A stretch of 37,593 bases of DNA, taken from assembly GCA_024279715.1 (NCBI GenBank), contig JAJRRH010000164.1, positions 1 to 37,593 on the forward strand, in the 5' to 3' direction. Below, piece after piece: positions 7,215 to 17,100 of the stretch. The stretch comes from Bacteroidota bacterium. Its GTDB lineage: Bacteria; Bacteroidota; Bacteroidia; Flavobacteriales_D; JABDKJ01. Each line of letters begins with the position of its first letter. Position 1 is the stretch's first letter. The notes beneath the pieces were generated by a model. It did not search any database and had not been told where the DNA came from. It was given only the letters and a program-made list of their open reading frames with translations. The position numbers were made by a program, and so were the translations under genes.

Positions 7215-8942
7215 TTAGAAACTACTAGAGAGAGATAGAGCAATGCCATTAGATGCAGGAACTTCACGACATACTCCACCTACACAAAAGATACCTGCTC
7301 GTTGTTTCCCATACCTAAGTTCAATTCTAGTAGAGTTCTTTAGATATCCTGCAGATATAATTGGATAATGGATTTTTTGATTTTCAATTTCATTGCCGTA
7401 GTTATATTGATCCATAACCGTTGCGAACCAATGGGGCGAAACAGTATATTCTATCAAGGCGGTAGCCCAGTCCCCTTGATCTTGTTTGGTGCTTAGATTT
7501 TGTAATTCTACCCTAACATTATGTTTTTTGTTGATTTTATAGGATACATCAACAACGTGAATATCGGCATATATGATAGGAATATGGTCGTTAATCACAG
7601 CTTTTTGTACCAGCCACTTGTCAAATACGAGATTGAAATACGTGTATTTTCCTTTCCATTTTTTATTGATCTTCTTGGCTATCTCAATATTAAAGTCTTT
7701 AATCATGTTTCTCCCTTTCATACTGAAAAAATTGGTACTGTACCCTTGCCTTGTGGGATCCACTTCGTATTGCTCCCAAAGACTAGCTTCATTGCTGTAA
7801 AAATGAGTGGTATCTAGAGTGTTAGCATGTGTATAGCCAATAGTGACTTTAGTTCCATATTTACCCCCAAGTAGTTTGTCAATTTTTGACTTAGCATTCT
7901 TGGTCTTTTTGAATTTGTAAGTTATCTCACCGCTAAATCCAATCTCTCCATTCACAGCTGTTGCATACGGATACAAGGTCGCAGGTAGATTATAGGTGTG
8001 TTGTTTCGTAATGGCAGGCATGTAATTTACATTCAGGTCAAATGGGGAAGAAGGTGCTCTTACAGAACTAAAAGACATATTGTCTATTACTTTGCCCCGT
8101 AGTAACACAGAGAACCCTTTTTGAGAATATACCATTGACCCAAGAATTCCTTTTCCTGGTTTGAAAATATCCCCATTGGTATTGTTCGGATCATTCATCT
8201 TGTAGGCATATTCAGCAGATAGCCCCACTTTTCCTTTGCGGATATCCAGTCTCGATGAGAAGGCTGCAACATTTTTAGGTAATTCAAAATCTGAAGTTAA
8301 ATAACCTTGATATCTACTAATCATACCCGCACCTAGAGTGACCTTTGTCTTTTTAGCACCTAATTTCTCAAACAATTCGTTGATATTGACCTCTAAATCG
8401 CCACCACGTAATAGTCCACTGCCTAATACTGTCTTGGAGTTAAAGGCAAGACGCTGTCTCCCAAAAACGCCTTTCAGATGGATCCCTTTTATTGGATTGT
8501 ACCTCACACGCACCCCATCCATGGCGTTATCGACTCCCAGAAACGGTTCGTTATAGGATCTGAAAATCATACCACTGCCAAATTGCTCATAGAAGTGTCC
8601 GACGGTAATCTCCATGTCTGTATTTTTGTAAGAAGCAAATCGAAAACCTATGCCGCTGCCTTTCCAGTCTGAACCAGCTGGATAACCCATTAACGATGGG
8701 CCATAGAATTCATATCGTCCTCCCACTTGAAAACCTCCCTTGGAAAGCGTGATATATCCTTGCGCATTGATTCCTTGCTTGGATTCTGGTTGCGCCGCAC
8801 CAATCAATGAGTCTTCATTATAGTACTGCGTATCTATTTGGAAATTACCTTGTATCGTCAAAGGTTGTTCGTTCTGAGCTTGTATAGAAAGGCTAACGAT
8901 CAAAACAGAAATCGTGCTTAAAAAATAGTATAATACTTTCAA
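7215..8942 (-). CDS. DUF6029 family outer-membrane protein
   Basis: This 575-residue protein has a signal peptide (cleavage near SIQAQ, residue 22-23) and then beta-strand-rich sequence throughout. It matches the DUF6029 pattern: a start like GNFQIDTQYYNED, 'GGRYEFYGPSLMGY', a middle block 'GHFYEQFGSGMIFRSYNEPFLGVDNAMDGVRV' (given in part here) and a barrel-like C-terminus ending LSLSSSF. Near the end is a CVGGVC pair (C553 and C558) inside what should be the last hairpin. DUF6029 genes are often neighbours of Omp28 and TlpA genes in this phylum. It is the first gene of the minus-strand operon, separated from the upstream thioredoxin gene by a terminator. The role is unknown; a large outer-membrane barrel is the best structural guess. 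Confidence 0.8.
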   Translation of the reverse strand: MKVLYYFLSTISVLIVSLSIQAQNEQPLTIQGNFQIDTQYYNEDSLIGAAQPESKQGINAQGYITLSKGGFQVGGRYEFYGPSLMGYPAGSDWKGSGIGFRFASYKNTDMEITVGHFYEQFGSGMIFRSYNEPFLGVDNAMDGVRVRYNPIKGIHLKGVFGRQRLAFNSKTVLGSGLLRGGDLEVNINELFEKLGAKKTKVTLGAGMISRYQGYLTSDFELPKNVAAFSSRLDIRKGKVGLSAEYAYKMNDPNNTNGDIFKPGKGILGSMVYSQKGFSVLLRGKVIDNMSFSSVRAPSSPFDLNVNYMPAITKQHTYNLPATLYPYATAVNGEIGFSGEITYKFKKTKNAKSKIDKLLGGKYGTKVTIGYTHANTLDTTHFYSNEASLWEQYEVDPTRQGYSTNFFSMKGRNMIKDFNIEIAKKINKKWKGKYTYFNLVFDKWLVQKAVINDHIPIIYADIHVVDVSYKINKKHNVRVELQNLSTKQDQGDWATALIEYTVSPHWFATVMDQYNYGNEIENQKIHYPIISAGYLKNSTRIELRYGKQRAGIFCVGGVCREVPASNGIALSLSSSF

Positions 8943-8971
8943 GATATTGGATAATAGTTTAATGCAAAAAA

Positions 8972-8996
8972 AAGCCCACCAATATTTGGTGGGCTT
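8972..8996 (-). terminator. Terminator after the tlpA-like gene (perfect 11-bp stem)
   Basis: AAGCCCACCAA (8972-8982) pairs perfectly with TTGGTGGGCTT (8986-8996) around a three-base loop. Reading on the minus strand, the stem is followed by seven Ts, so it terminates the tlpA-like transcript about 70 bases after its stop. It lies 30 bases upstream of the DUF6029 start. Some readthrough into DUF6029 is possible, since no clear separate promoter is visible. Confidence 0.85.
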
Positions 8997-9014
8997 AAAA
9001 GTAATATTTTTTTG

Positions 9015-9052
9015 GGAATCTCCCTCTCTAAACGACTTTAGGTTTGGATTCC
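9015..9052 (-). ncRNA. Two-tier hairpin in the tlpA 3' UTR (possible sRNA)
   Basis: Between the tlpA stop and its terminator, GGAATC (9015-9020) pairs with GATTCC (9047-9052). Inside that stem, CTAAA (9028-9032) pairs with TTTAG (9037-9041) around a four-base loop. With the strong terminator beyond it, the 3' UTR could form a stable, folded tail of about 70 nt. Whether it is a processed small RNA is speculation. Confidence 0.25.
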
Positions 9053-9066
9053 TATGGGGTGTAATG

Positions 9067-9564
9067 TTACTTTACGAGCTCTAGCACTTTTTCGTATAGT
9101 TCATCTTCATCTCCTTCACTATATCCAACATGTTTATACACGATATTTCCTTCACCATCTATAAGGAAAGTAAATGGGGGAGAAGTGACACCCATCGCTC
9201 TTTTCAAGTCAGAATTCTCATCCAATAAAATGTCAAAATCCCATCCTGAACCATCAATATAAGGTTTTACCCTAGAAGAAGATCGACTGTCATCAATGGA
9301 AACAGCAATTATCTTAACACCAGTCTCTTCCACCCATTCATCGTACAGCTCCGAAATATTGTTAAGCTCTTTCTTGCAGGGAGAGCACCAAGTTGCCCAG
9401 AAGTTGATTATGATCGGTTTACCATCATTTTTTATGGTTGATATATCTACGGCTGTTCCGTCAAGTTGTTTTACAGTAATCGAAGGGACTTTGCTTAATT
9501 CTTGCGCAAATGTAAGTGTTGATAGACAAATGCTTAGCGCTAAAATAATCGTTTTTTTAATCAT
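9067..9564 (-). CDS. TlpA/ResA-like periplasmic thioredoxin
   Basis: The 165-residue protein has a signal peptide ending TFAQ (residue 21) and one thioredoxin-fold domain of the TlpA-like AhpC/TSA-Redoxin type. The redox motif is WATWCSPC (C60, C63), and the cis-proline motif is the TSPPFTFLID stretch near residue 129. These proteins usually keep cysteines reduced in the periplasm, for example in cytochrome c maturation or partner proteins. No cytochrome gene is nearby; instead the downstream genes encode a DUF6029 barrel and an Omp28-like CxxC lipoprotein, so those are the likely partners (inference). A -7 box (9632-9639) lies 67 bases upstream, and a terminator follows. Confidence 0.93.
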   Translation of the reverse strand: MIKKTIILALSICLSTLTFAQELSKVPSITVKQLDGTAVDISTIKNDGKPIIINFWATWCSPCKKELNNISELYDEWVEETGVKIIAVSIDDSRSSSRVKPYIDGSGWDFDILLDENSDLKRAMGVTSPPFTFLIDGEGNIVYKHVGYSEGDEDELYEKVLELVK

Positions 9565-9631
9565 TATTGTAGTTTTTTATTAATGTAAGGCAACATGCGT
9601 GCCAAATTATTTCATCAAATACTTGGTGGAG

Positions 9632-9639
9632 CAAAGGTA
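9632..9639 (-). promoter_or_regulatory. -7 box (TACCTTTG on the minus strand) for the tlpA-like gene
   Basis: The plus strand reads CAAAGGTA, so the minus strand reads TACCTTTG, matching TAnnTTTG. It gives a leader of about 65 nt before the thioredoxin start. The -33 region on the minus strand is T-rich but has no exact TTG at the best spacing. Confidence 0.45.
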
Positions 9640-9676
9640 ATTTATTTTTGAAAAAAAAACATAAAAACAATCCTCA

Positions 9677-10366
9677 TTATAGGGAAGGTAAGATTTTTTT
9701 AGAGAAATAAGAAAGGCCTTCGATAGCACCTTTTGTGATATTGATTATTCTTTTTTCCAAATTAACGGCATCATCTGGATTGATGTTAAAAATAGGGCAG
9801 TCTGGATTTGAATATTGGTGTAGTCCAGCCGCAGGATACACTTGCATGGAAGTGCCTATGATAACCAATATGTCGGCTTCTGCTACAATCTGAGCCGCTT
9901 TTGGAATGCTTGGTACAGCTTCTTCAAACCATACGATATGGGGTCTATTCTGATGCCCATCTGGGCATAAATCGCCGATATTCAACGGCTCATAGCCTAT
10001 GTCTTTGATGTGATTATGGTCTTTGCTGCATCGAATTTTTGTTAACTCTCCGTGGAGATGCAATATATTTGTCGATCCCGCTCTTTCATGGAGATCGTCC
10101 ACGTTTTGAGTAATGATGGTCACATGGTAATCCTTTTCCCATTGAGCAATCATTCTATGGCCATCGTTGGGGGATGCATTTTCAAGTTGCTTGCGCCTTT
10201 GATTGTAAAAAGCTAAGACAAGTTCTGGGTTTTTTTGCCAAGCATTGGGAGTAGCTACTTCATAGATATTGTGATTTTCCCATAATCCATTGTTGTCTCT
10301 AAATGTTTTAAGACCACTCTCAGCACTCATTCCGGCACCTGTTAGTAACACGATTTTTTTATTCAT
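9677..10366 (-). CDS. NAD-dependent protein deacylase, sirtuin (CobB-like)
   Basis: This 229-residue Sir2 protein removes acyl groups from lysines using NAD+. It has GAGMSAESGLKTFRD (from residue 10), TQNVDDLHERAGS (residues 86-98), the catalytic HLHG with H105, and IGTSMQVYPAAG. Y54 and R57 form the YxxR pair that in CobB and SIRT5 favours succinyl, malonyl or glutaryl substrates. Only two of the four usual zinc cysteines are present (C113 and C134), so the zinc site looks degenerate, as in several Bacteroidota relatives. It has its own -7 box at 10387-10394 and is transcribed away from ruvA. Annotation as cobB would be reasonable, but orthology is not shown. Confidence 0.92.
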   Translation of the reverse strand: MNKKIVLLTGAGMSAESGLKTFRDNNGLWENHNIYEVATPNAWQKNPELVLAFYNQRRKQLENASPNDGHRMIAQWEKDYHVTIITQNVDDLHERAGSTNILHLHGELTKIRCSKDHNHIKDIGYEPLNIGDLCPDGHQNRPHIVWFEEAVPSIPKAAQIVAEADILVIIGTSMQVYPAAGLHQYSNPDCPIFNINPDDAVNLEKRIINITKGAIEGLSYFSKKILPSL

Positions 10367-10386
10367 TAACGGATTTTTGCAAATTT

Positions 10387-10394
10387 CAAAAGTA
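10387..10394 (-). promoter_or_regulatory. -7 box (TACTTTTG on the minus strand) for the sirtuin
   Basis: CAAAAGTA on the plus strand gives TACTTTTG on the minus strand, matching TAnnTTTG, with 20 bases between it and the sirtuin ATG. No clear -33 TTG at ideal distance. Confidence 0.45.
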
Positions 10395-10496
10395 CAAATT
10401 ATTTGTAGTTATAATTAATATGTACGAATGCTTGATTCTATAATAAAATTACTAATTTTACGCTCGTTTTGACCTTGGGTATTATGAGGTAGTATA

Positions 10497-10520
10497 ATGA
10501 AACCTAATCATAAGATTTGA
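10497..10520 (+). other. Seven-codon upstream ORF overlapping the ruvA start
   Basis: ATG at 10497 opens MKPNHKI and stops at TGA 10518-10520. That TGA overlaps the ruvA TTG start (10517-10519) as TTGA. It could couple ruvA initiation to termination of this leader. It is preceded by TTGACC-N18-TATAAT, which looks like a classical sigma-70 promoter but is not the Bacteroidota form, so I do not call it a promoter. Confidence 0.3.
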
Positions 10521-11119
10521 TAACTTTTATAGAAGGAAAATTAGTCGAGAAGTCACCAACGCATGCAGTTATTAGCTGTAATGGCGTTGGGTATCTACTC
10601 CATATCTCTTTGCATACTTTTGAGCAATTGAAAGATGAAGAAAATTGTAAATTGTTGACACATTATGCAGTCTCTGTGGATGTACGTTCCGGTGCTAGCA
10701 ACCATAATCTTTATGGTTTTGTCGCTGAGGATGAAAGGTTTTTATTCCGTACACTTGTGAAAATATCTGGTGTAAGTAGTAATATGGCCAATATTATTAT
10801 GTCTACTTTGTCTCCAGATGAACTGAAAAACGCTGTGGCTAGTAAAGACATCAGCAGGATAAAATCTGTAAAAGGTATCGGACCTAAATTAGCCCAAAGA
10901 GTAATAATGGAATTGCATGGTAAATTGGATTTGTCTCCAATGTTGGGAAATATTTCTCCTCCTTCAGGCAATACGATAAGAAACGAAGCGTTTAGCGCAT
11001 TGTGTACGCTTGGTTTCGATAAAACCAAAGTAGATACCGTGCTTAAAACAGTGGTGAATAAGACGAACAACATCCTCACTGTGGAAGAGTTGATAAAAGA
11101 AAGTTTGAAAGTTTTATAA
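10517..11119 (+). CDS. ruvA: Holliday junction branch-migration protein RuvA
   Basis: The 200-residue protein is RuvA, which binds four-way DNA junctions as a tetramer and loads the RuvB motor. The OB-fold N-terminus reads MITFIEGKLVEKSPTHAVI followed by NGVGYLLHISL. The helix-hairpin-helix regions are 'RFLFRTLVKISGVSSNMAN' and 'DISRIKSVKGIGPKLAQRV' (about residues 74-124), and a C-terminal domain III for RuvB binding begins after the linker at about 150. The TTG start at 10517 is chosen because it gives the family's normal MI-(T/G) beginning and no ATG fits. sprA starts eight bases after its stop, also with TTG. The ruvA-sprA-gcvH order is seen in other Bacteroidota. Confidence 0.95.
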   Translation: MITFIEGKLVEKSPTHAVISCNGVGYLLHISLHTFEQLKDEENCKLLTHYAVSVDVRSGASNHNLYGFVAEDERFLFRTLVKISGVSSNMANIIMSTLSPDELKNAVASKDISRIKSVKGIGPKLAQRVIMELHGKLDLSPMLGNISPPSGNTIRNEAFSALCTLGFDKTKVDTVLKTVVNKTNNILTVEELIKESLKVL

Positions 11120-11126
11120 ATATATT

Positions 11127-14100
11127 TTGACTAACTCCCCCTCAAATATAAAACGAACCTTTTACGCTAGCATGAGCGCTGTTGTAATCCTTGGCTTGTT
11201 TGCATTCTCCTCTTCAGACAAGATGGAGGTAGCCTCTTGGCGAAAAACTAATTTCACACTCCCTGTGGATTCTCCTGAAGTAGACTTGCCTTATCCTATT
11301 TCAGATACGTACAACCCTTTTGGTGGTGGTGGACTGATTGATATTACGCCGTCCAATATATCAGATAGTATGTCCTACGACCCAGTATCTGGAGAATATA
11401 ATTTTTTCCAAACAGTGGGTGGTTTGAACTATCGAAATCCTAGCTCCATGACGTCCAATGAGTTTTTGGAATATTCGATGGATGACATTATTCAATCCAA
11501 TTGGCAGGATTTTGTTCAGAATAGTAATAATAATCAACAACAAAATAATAATCCCAATCCATTCAAACCATCATTGAATATCAAAAGCGAGGTGTTTAAC
11601 AATATTTTTGGAAGTGATAAGATTGAAATACGTCCCCAAGGGTCTGCCGAACTTACCTTTGGCGTAAATTATTCTAAAACAGCAAATCCAAACCTGTCAG
11701 TACGGCAACAGACCAATACAGTATTTGATTTTGACCAAAACATCCAACTCAACCTTGTTGGAAGCATTGGCGACAAAATGAAGTTGCAATTTGATTATAA
11801 CACTCAAAATTCATTTGACTTTGAGAATAAGATGAAGCTTGAATACTCAGGTAAAGAGGATGAGATTATTCAGAAAATTGAGGCAGGTAATGTTAATCTT
11901 CCACTATCTGGCTCCTTAATCAGTGGTAGCCAAAGTTTGTTTGGAATAAAACTCCAGTCGAAATGGGGTAAACTAACTTCTACGACAATTCTCTCTCAGG
12001 AAAAGGGGGTAAGAAAGGAAATTAACGTGGAAGGAGGGTCTCAAACACAAGACTTTGAATTGTCAGCCGATGACTATGAGGCCAATCGTCACTATTTTTT
12101 AAGTAATTATTTCCGAGATCATTATGATGAGGCGTTAGCCGGACTACCAATAGTGAATTCTCCAATAGGCATTACTCGTATAGAAGTGTGGGTGACCAAT
12201 AAAAGGTCTGCCTATGAAGGAAATAGGAACATTGTTGCATTCACGGATATTGGTGAAGATCAAATATACTGGGATCCTAACAGCATACCCACTGGGCAAA
12301 CGGATATTAGTCCAACGGACTTGCCAGATAATGATAATAATACCCTTTATAATTCAGTGGCCAATAACCCTGCAATACGCTCGTTTTCATCTGCTTCAGG
12401 TGTGTTGACTAGTTTGGGGTATATTCCTTCAAATCATTTCGAGGATCTTGAAAGCGCTCGTAGTTTGAGTCCATCAGAGTTCTCATACAATTCAAGACTT
12501 GGCTTCATCTCGTTGAACCAATCGCTAAACAATGATGAGGTCTTAGGGGTAGCCTATGAATATACCATCAATGGACAGACCTATCAAGTAGGAGAGTTCT
12601 CCACAGATGGTATTGAACCACCGAATGCCTTGATGGTACGATTGTTAAAGTCGACAACCACTAATCCTAAGAATAAATTGTGGGATTTGATGATGAAAAA
12701 TGTTTATTCCATAGGAGCGTATCAAGTCAATAGAGAAAACTTTAGATTAGATGTGTGGTATAACGATCCTACCGAGGGATATGACATTCCATTCTTGCCG
12801 CAAGATGGATTAAGTCATTTGCCACTTGTCAATGTTCTTAATTTGGATAGAATAGATCAGAATGGCACAAACAGCCCAGATGGGGTCTTTGATTATGTGC
12901 CAAATGCTGGCACCCAAGGTGGAACAATCAATGAGAGAAATGGTCGAGTGTTTTTCACTTCTGTAGAGCCATTTGGTTCTTTACTTGATAGTAAGCTTGA
13001 GGCTGTCGGAGTTTCAGAAGCGGATAGAGCAGGCATCGTATTTCAAGCACTTTATGACTCAACGAAAATAGCTGCACAACAAATTCCTGAGCTCAATAGA
13101 TTCAAACTCAAGGGTACTTACCAGTCGGCTTCGTCAGATGAAATATCTTTAAACGCCATCAATGTCCCACAAGGATCAGTGAAAGTTACTGCTGGTGGGG
13201 TTCAGCTAATAGAAAATCAAGATTATACGGTGGATTATAACCTTGGAAGAGTGAAGATTTTAAACTCGGGATTGCTAGAGTCTGGCACCCCCATCAAAAT
13301 ATCTCTGGAAAGTAATAATGGACTTAATTTTCAAACCAAAACCATGGTTGGTAATCGTTTCGACTACGAGGTGAATGACAATCTGCTTGTGGGAGGAACT
13401 ATTCTAAATTTAAGTGAAAGACCGATTACTCAAAAAATAGATGTGGGATCTGAACCTATCAGTAACACGATTTGGGGTGCAGATATCAACTACCAGAAAG
13501 AATCTCAGTTTATTACCAAACTTGTGGATAAACTACCATTTTACGGAACCAAAGAAGCTTCAAATTTTAATTTCTCAGCGGAATTCGCACAACTTTTACC
13601 TGGTCACTCTAGAGCCATTACTAAAGAAGGAATATCATATGTGGATGACTTTGAAGGGAGCTATTCTACTATCGACCTGCGCTCATGGACACGTTGGTCC
13701 CTGGCAAGTACGCCTCAAGGGCAAGATATTAACTTCCCTGAAGGAAACCTAATTGACGACCTTGCCTATGGATACAATCGATCCCATTTGAGTTGGCACA
13801 CCATTGATAATTTGTTTTTTGGTAATAATAATTCGCTCCTACCACCAAATGTTACCTCTGACATGCAGTCGGATCATCGAATGAGAGAGGTGAGAGAAAA
13901 AGAAGTGTTTCCAACTAGAGATTTAGCACCAGGCTCTCTCCCAACGTTACCAACATTTGACCTTAGCTTTTATCCTTCTGAAATAGGAACATACAATTAT
14001 AACCCTGACCTTTCACTCAATCCGAACGGAACCATTGGATATGGTATTGGACAGTCGCCACAAGAAAAATGGGGTGGTATTATGAGGGATCTTACTACTA

Positions 14101-17100
14101 CTAATTTCGAACAAAGCAATATTGAATTTATTCAATTTTGGATGATGGATCCGTTTAATGATGATGCGGAAAACACAGGAGGCGGACAACTATACTTTAA
14201 TCTTGGGAATATCTCCGAAGATATATTGAGAGATTCTCGTAAAAGCTTTGAAAGTGGATTGCCTAGTGAGGGAAATCCAGCTGCGGGTGTAGATACAACC
14301 GTCTGGGCTATGGTACCTACAGGACAAGCTATTGTGAATGCTTTTGATAATGCCTCCGAGTCGAATGCAAGTCAGGATGTTGGTTATGATGGATTTAATG
14401 ATGAATTGGAAAACACACAACTTGCGGATTATGTAAATGCATTGCCTGGACCGATTCAAACCATAGTGCAATCAGATCCTTCCAATGATAATTATCATTA
14501 TTATAGAGGAAGTGATTATGATAATCAAGGGCTAGATATTCTACAACGATATAAACGATATAATAATACAGAGGGAGACGCAGTAACTGCAGTAGATTCC
14601 CCCGAAGATTATCCCACAAGATCACCAGTAGGCCCATCTACAGAAGATGTAAATCAAGACCAGAATCTAAGTAAAACCGAAAGCTATTTCCAGTACAGAG
14701 TGAATCTGATACCATCACAAATGAACGTTGGTCAGAATTACATCACCGACAAACAAACACGTACAGTTACCACTATCAATGAGGAAGACAGAGATATAAT
14801 ATGGTATCAATTCAAAATTCCATTGAGAGATCTGTCTAATGGTTCGGCTGAAAAAATAGGAGGGATACAAGATTTTAGATCCATCAGATTTATGAGAATG
14901 TACCTTAAAGGGTGGTCACAAGATATTACCTTACGATTTGCTAGGCTCGAACTTGTACGAGGAGAGTGGAGAAAATTCAATGGTTTTTTAGAAACAGATA
15001 TTGGTCCTGGTCAAGAGAGTTCACCTACCTTTGATATCTCCGCAGTCAACCTTGAAGAGAATAGCAATAAACAACCTGTTAACTACGTGCTTCCAGATGG
15101 TATTATTCGTGAGCAACAATTTGGCTCCACGAGAGCAACACAATTGAATGAGCAATCCCTCGCTTTAAATATATGTGAATTGCCTGATGGTATTTCGAAA
15201 GCAGCTTTCAGAAATTTGAATATCGATATGCGAACATACAAAAAACTGAAGATGTTTATCCATGCTGAAAATGCAGACCCTGTCAATGACTTAAATTATG
15301 CAGACTTAACTGTATTTGTACGTCTTGGAACTGACTTCAAAGATAACTACTATGAGTATGAAGTGCCATTATACTCCACTGATGATGGTGCTGTAAGCCC
15401 ATCAGATGTTTGGAAAGAAGCCAATGAAATGGAGATAGTTTTTAGTGACCTGAAACAATTAAAAACGGAAAGAAATTTGAACAATCATTTGACCAATGTG
15501 GAATATGAGAAAATGATTGAATCTGGAACACGGAGAATAGCTGTTAAAGGTAATCCTGTTTTGAGTGCCGTAAAGACTGTTATGATTGGGATAAGAAATC
15601 CTGCATCCCTTAATAATCCGTGGGTTGATATTGATGATGGGGCAAGTAAATGTGCTGAAATATGGGTCAATGAATTAAGGTTGTCGGACTTCGATGAACG
15701 TAGTGGTTGGGCTGCCATAGCAAGAGTCAATACGCAGCTTGCTGACCTTGGTAATCTTTCAGTAGCTGCCAATATGAGTACCCCGGGATTTGGAAGTATA
15801 GAGAAAAAAGTTAATGAACGTCAAAAAGAAGAAATACGTGGTGTCGACGCCTCGTCAAACATTGAATTAGGTAAATTCTTGCCCGAAAATTCTGGAATCA
15901 AAATACCCCTTTACCTTGGCTATAGTGAGACCATATCTAATCCACAGTTTGATCCATTGTCACCAGATATAGAAACAAGAGAAGTTAGTCAGTCCCTGAG
16001 TGGTGCAGAACGTAGAGCTTTCTTAAGAAGACGCCGTGAATTCTTGAAACGCCGCAGCTTCAATCTGACCAATGTGCGACGAGAAAGACCAACTGGAGCA
16101 GGTAAGCCCCATTTTTATGACATATCCAATGTAAGTGCATCGTACTCATATAATGAAATTACAGCATATGATATCAACACTGAATTCAATAACACACGAA
16201 ACTATCATGGCGGACTGACCTACAACTTCTCACCAAAACCGTTAACCATAAAGCCTTTTGGTAGTATTGGCGCAATTGGTAAATCCAAATGGTTGAAACT
16301 GATAAAGGATTTTAATTTTAATCTAGGGCCAAAACAATTTTCTTTCAGAACGGACATGGATCGTACCTATAACGAATTTCAAACAAGAAATAACACTACT
16401 GGTTTTTCATTCCAACCGCAAGCACAATACACCAAGACATTTAATTGGACCCGAGTTTATGACTTAAAATATGATATCACTAAATCATTGAGAGTCAACT
16501 TTACCGCAAATAATCAAGCCATAATTGGAGAGCCTACAGGTATCGTGGACAATACCGACGAAACCTATGAAGATCTGAAACAGGAAGTTTGGGGGAATAT
16601 TGAGAATTTCGGAGAAACGACTAACTATAACCATACATTTAATGTAAGTTATAAGCTCCCCCTTGATAAGTTTCCTTTGACAGATTGGATTACAGTTAAT
16701 ACAGGATACGCTGGCACCTATGATTGGCAGCGAGCACCATTTGCGCAAGATTCACTCTTGGCAAATACCATTCAGAATTCTAGAAACATGAATGTGAATG
16801 CGCAGGTTAATTTTCTTAATTTGTATAACAAGGTGCCTTATTTAAAGAAAATTAATAGCTCATCTAAAAAACGTAATAGCTCACGTGCCAATAAGGGAGG
16901 TCTTAAGAAAGGAGCTAAATCAGCAAGTACGAATAAAGGAAAACCAGAACCGTTTAATATTATACACGAGGCTGCTCGATTTATAATGATGCTGAAAAAC
17001 ATCAATATCACTTATACACAAACGGAAGGGCAGTTGCTTCCTAGTTATACTCCTAATACTAGTGTTATTGGTATGGATCCTAGTTTTAGTGCGCCTGGAC

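Noticed and set aside
10471-10496. Sigma-70-type promoter TTGACC-N18-TATAAT before ruvA
   Set aside because: It looks like an E. coli promoter, but the other promoters in this window follow the Bacteroidota TTG/TAnnTTTG form, and AT-rich DNA gives such matches by chance.
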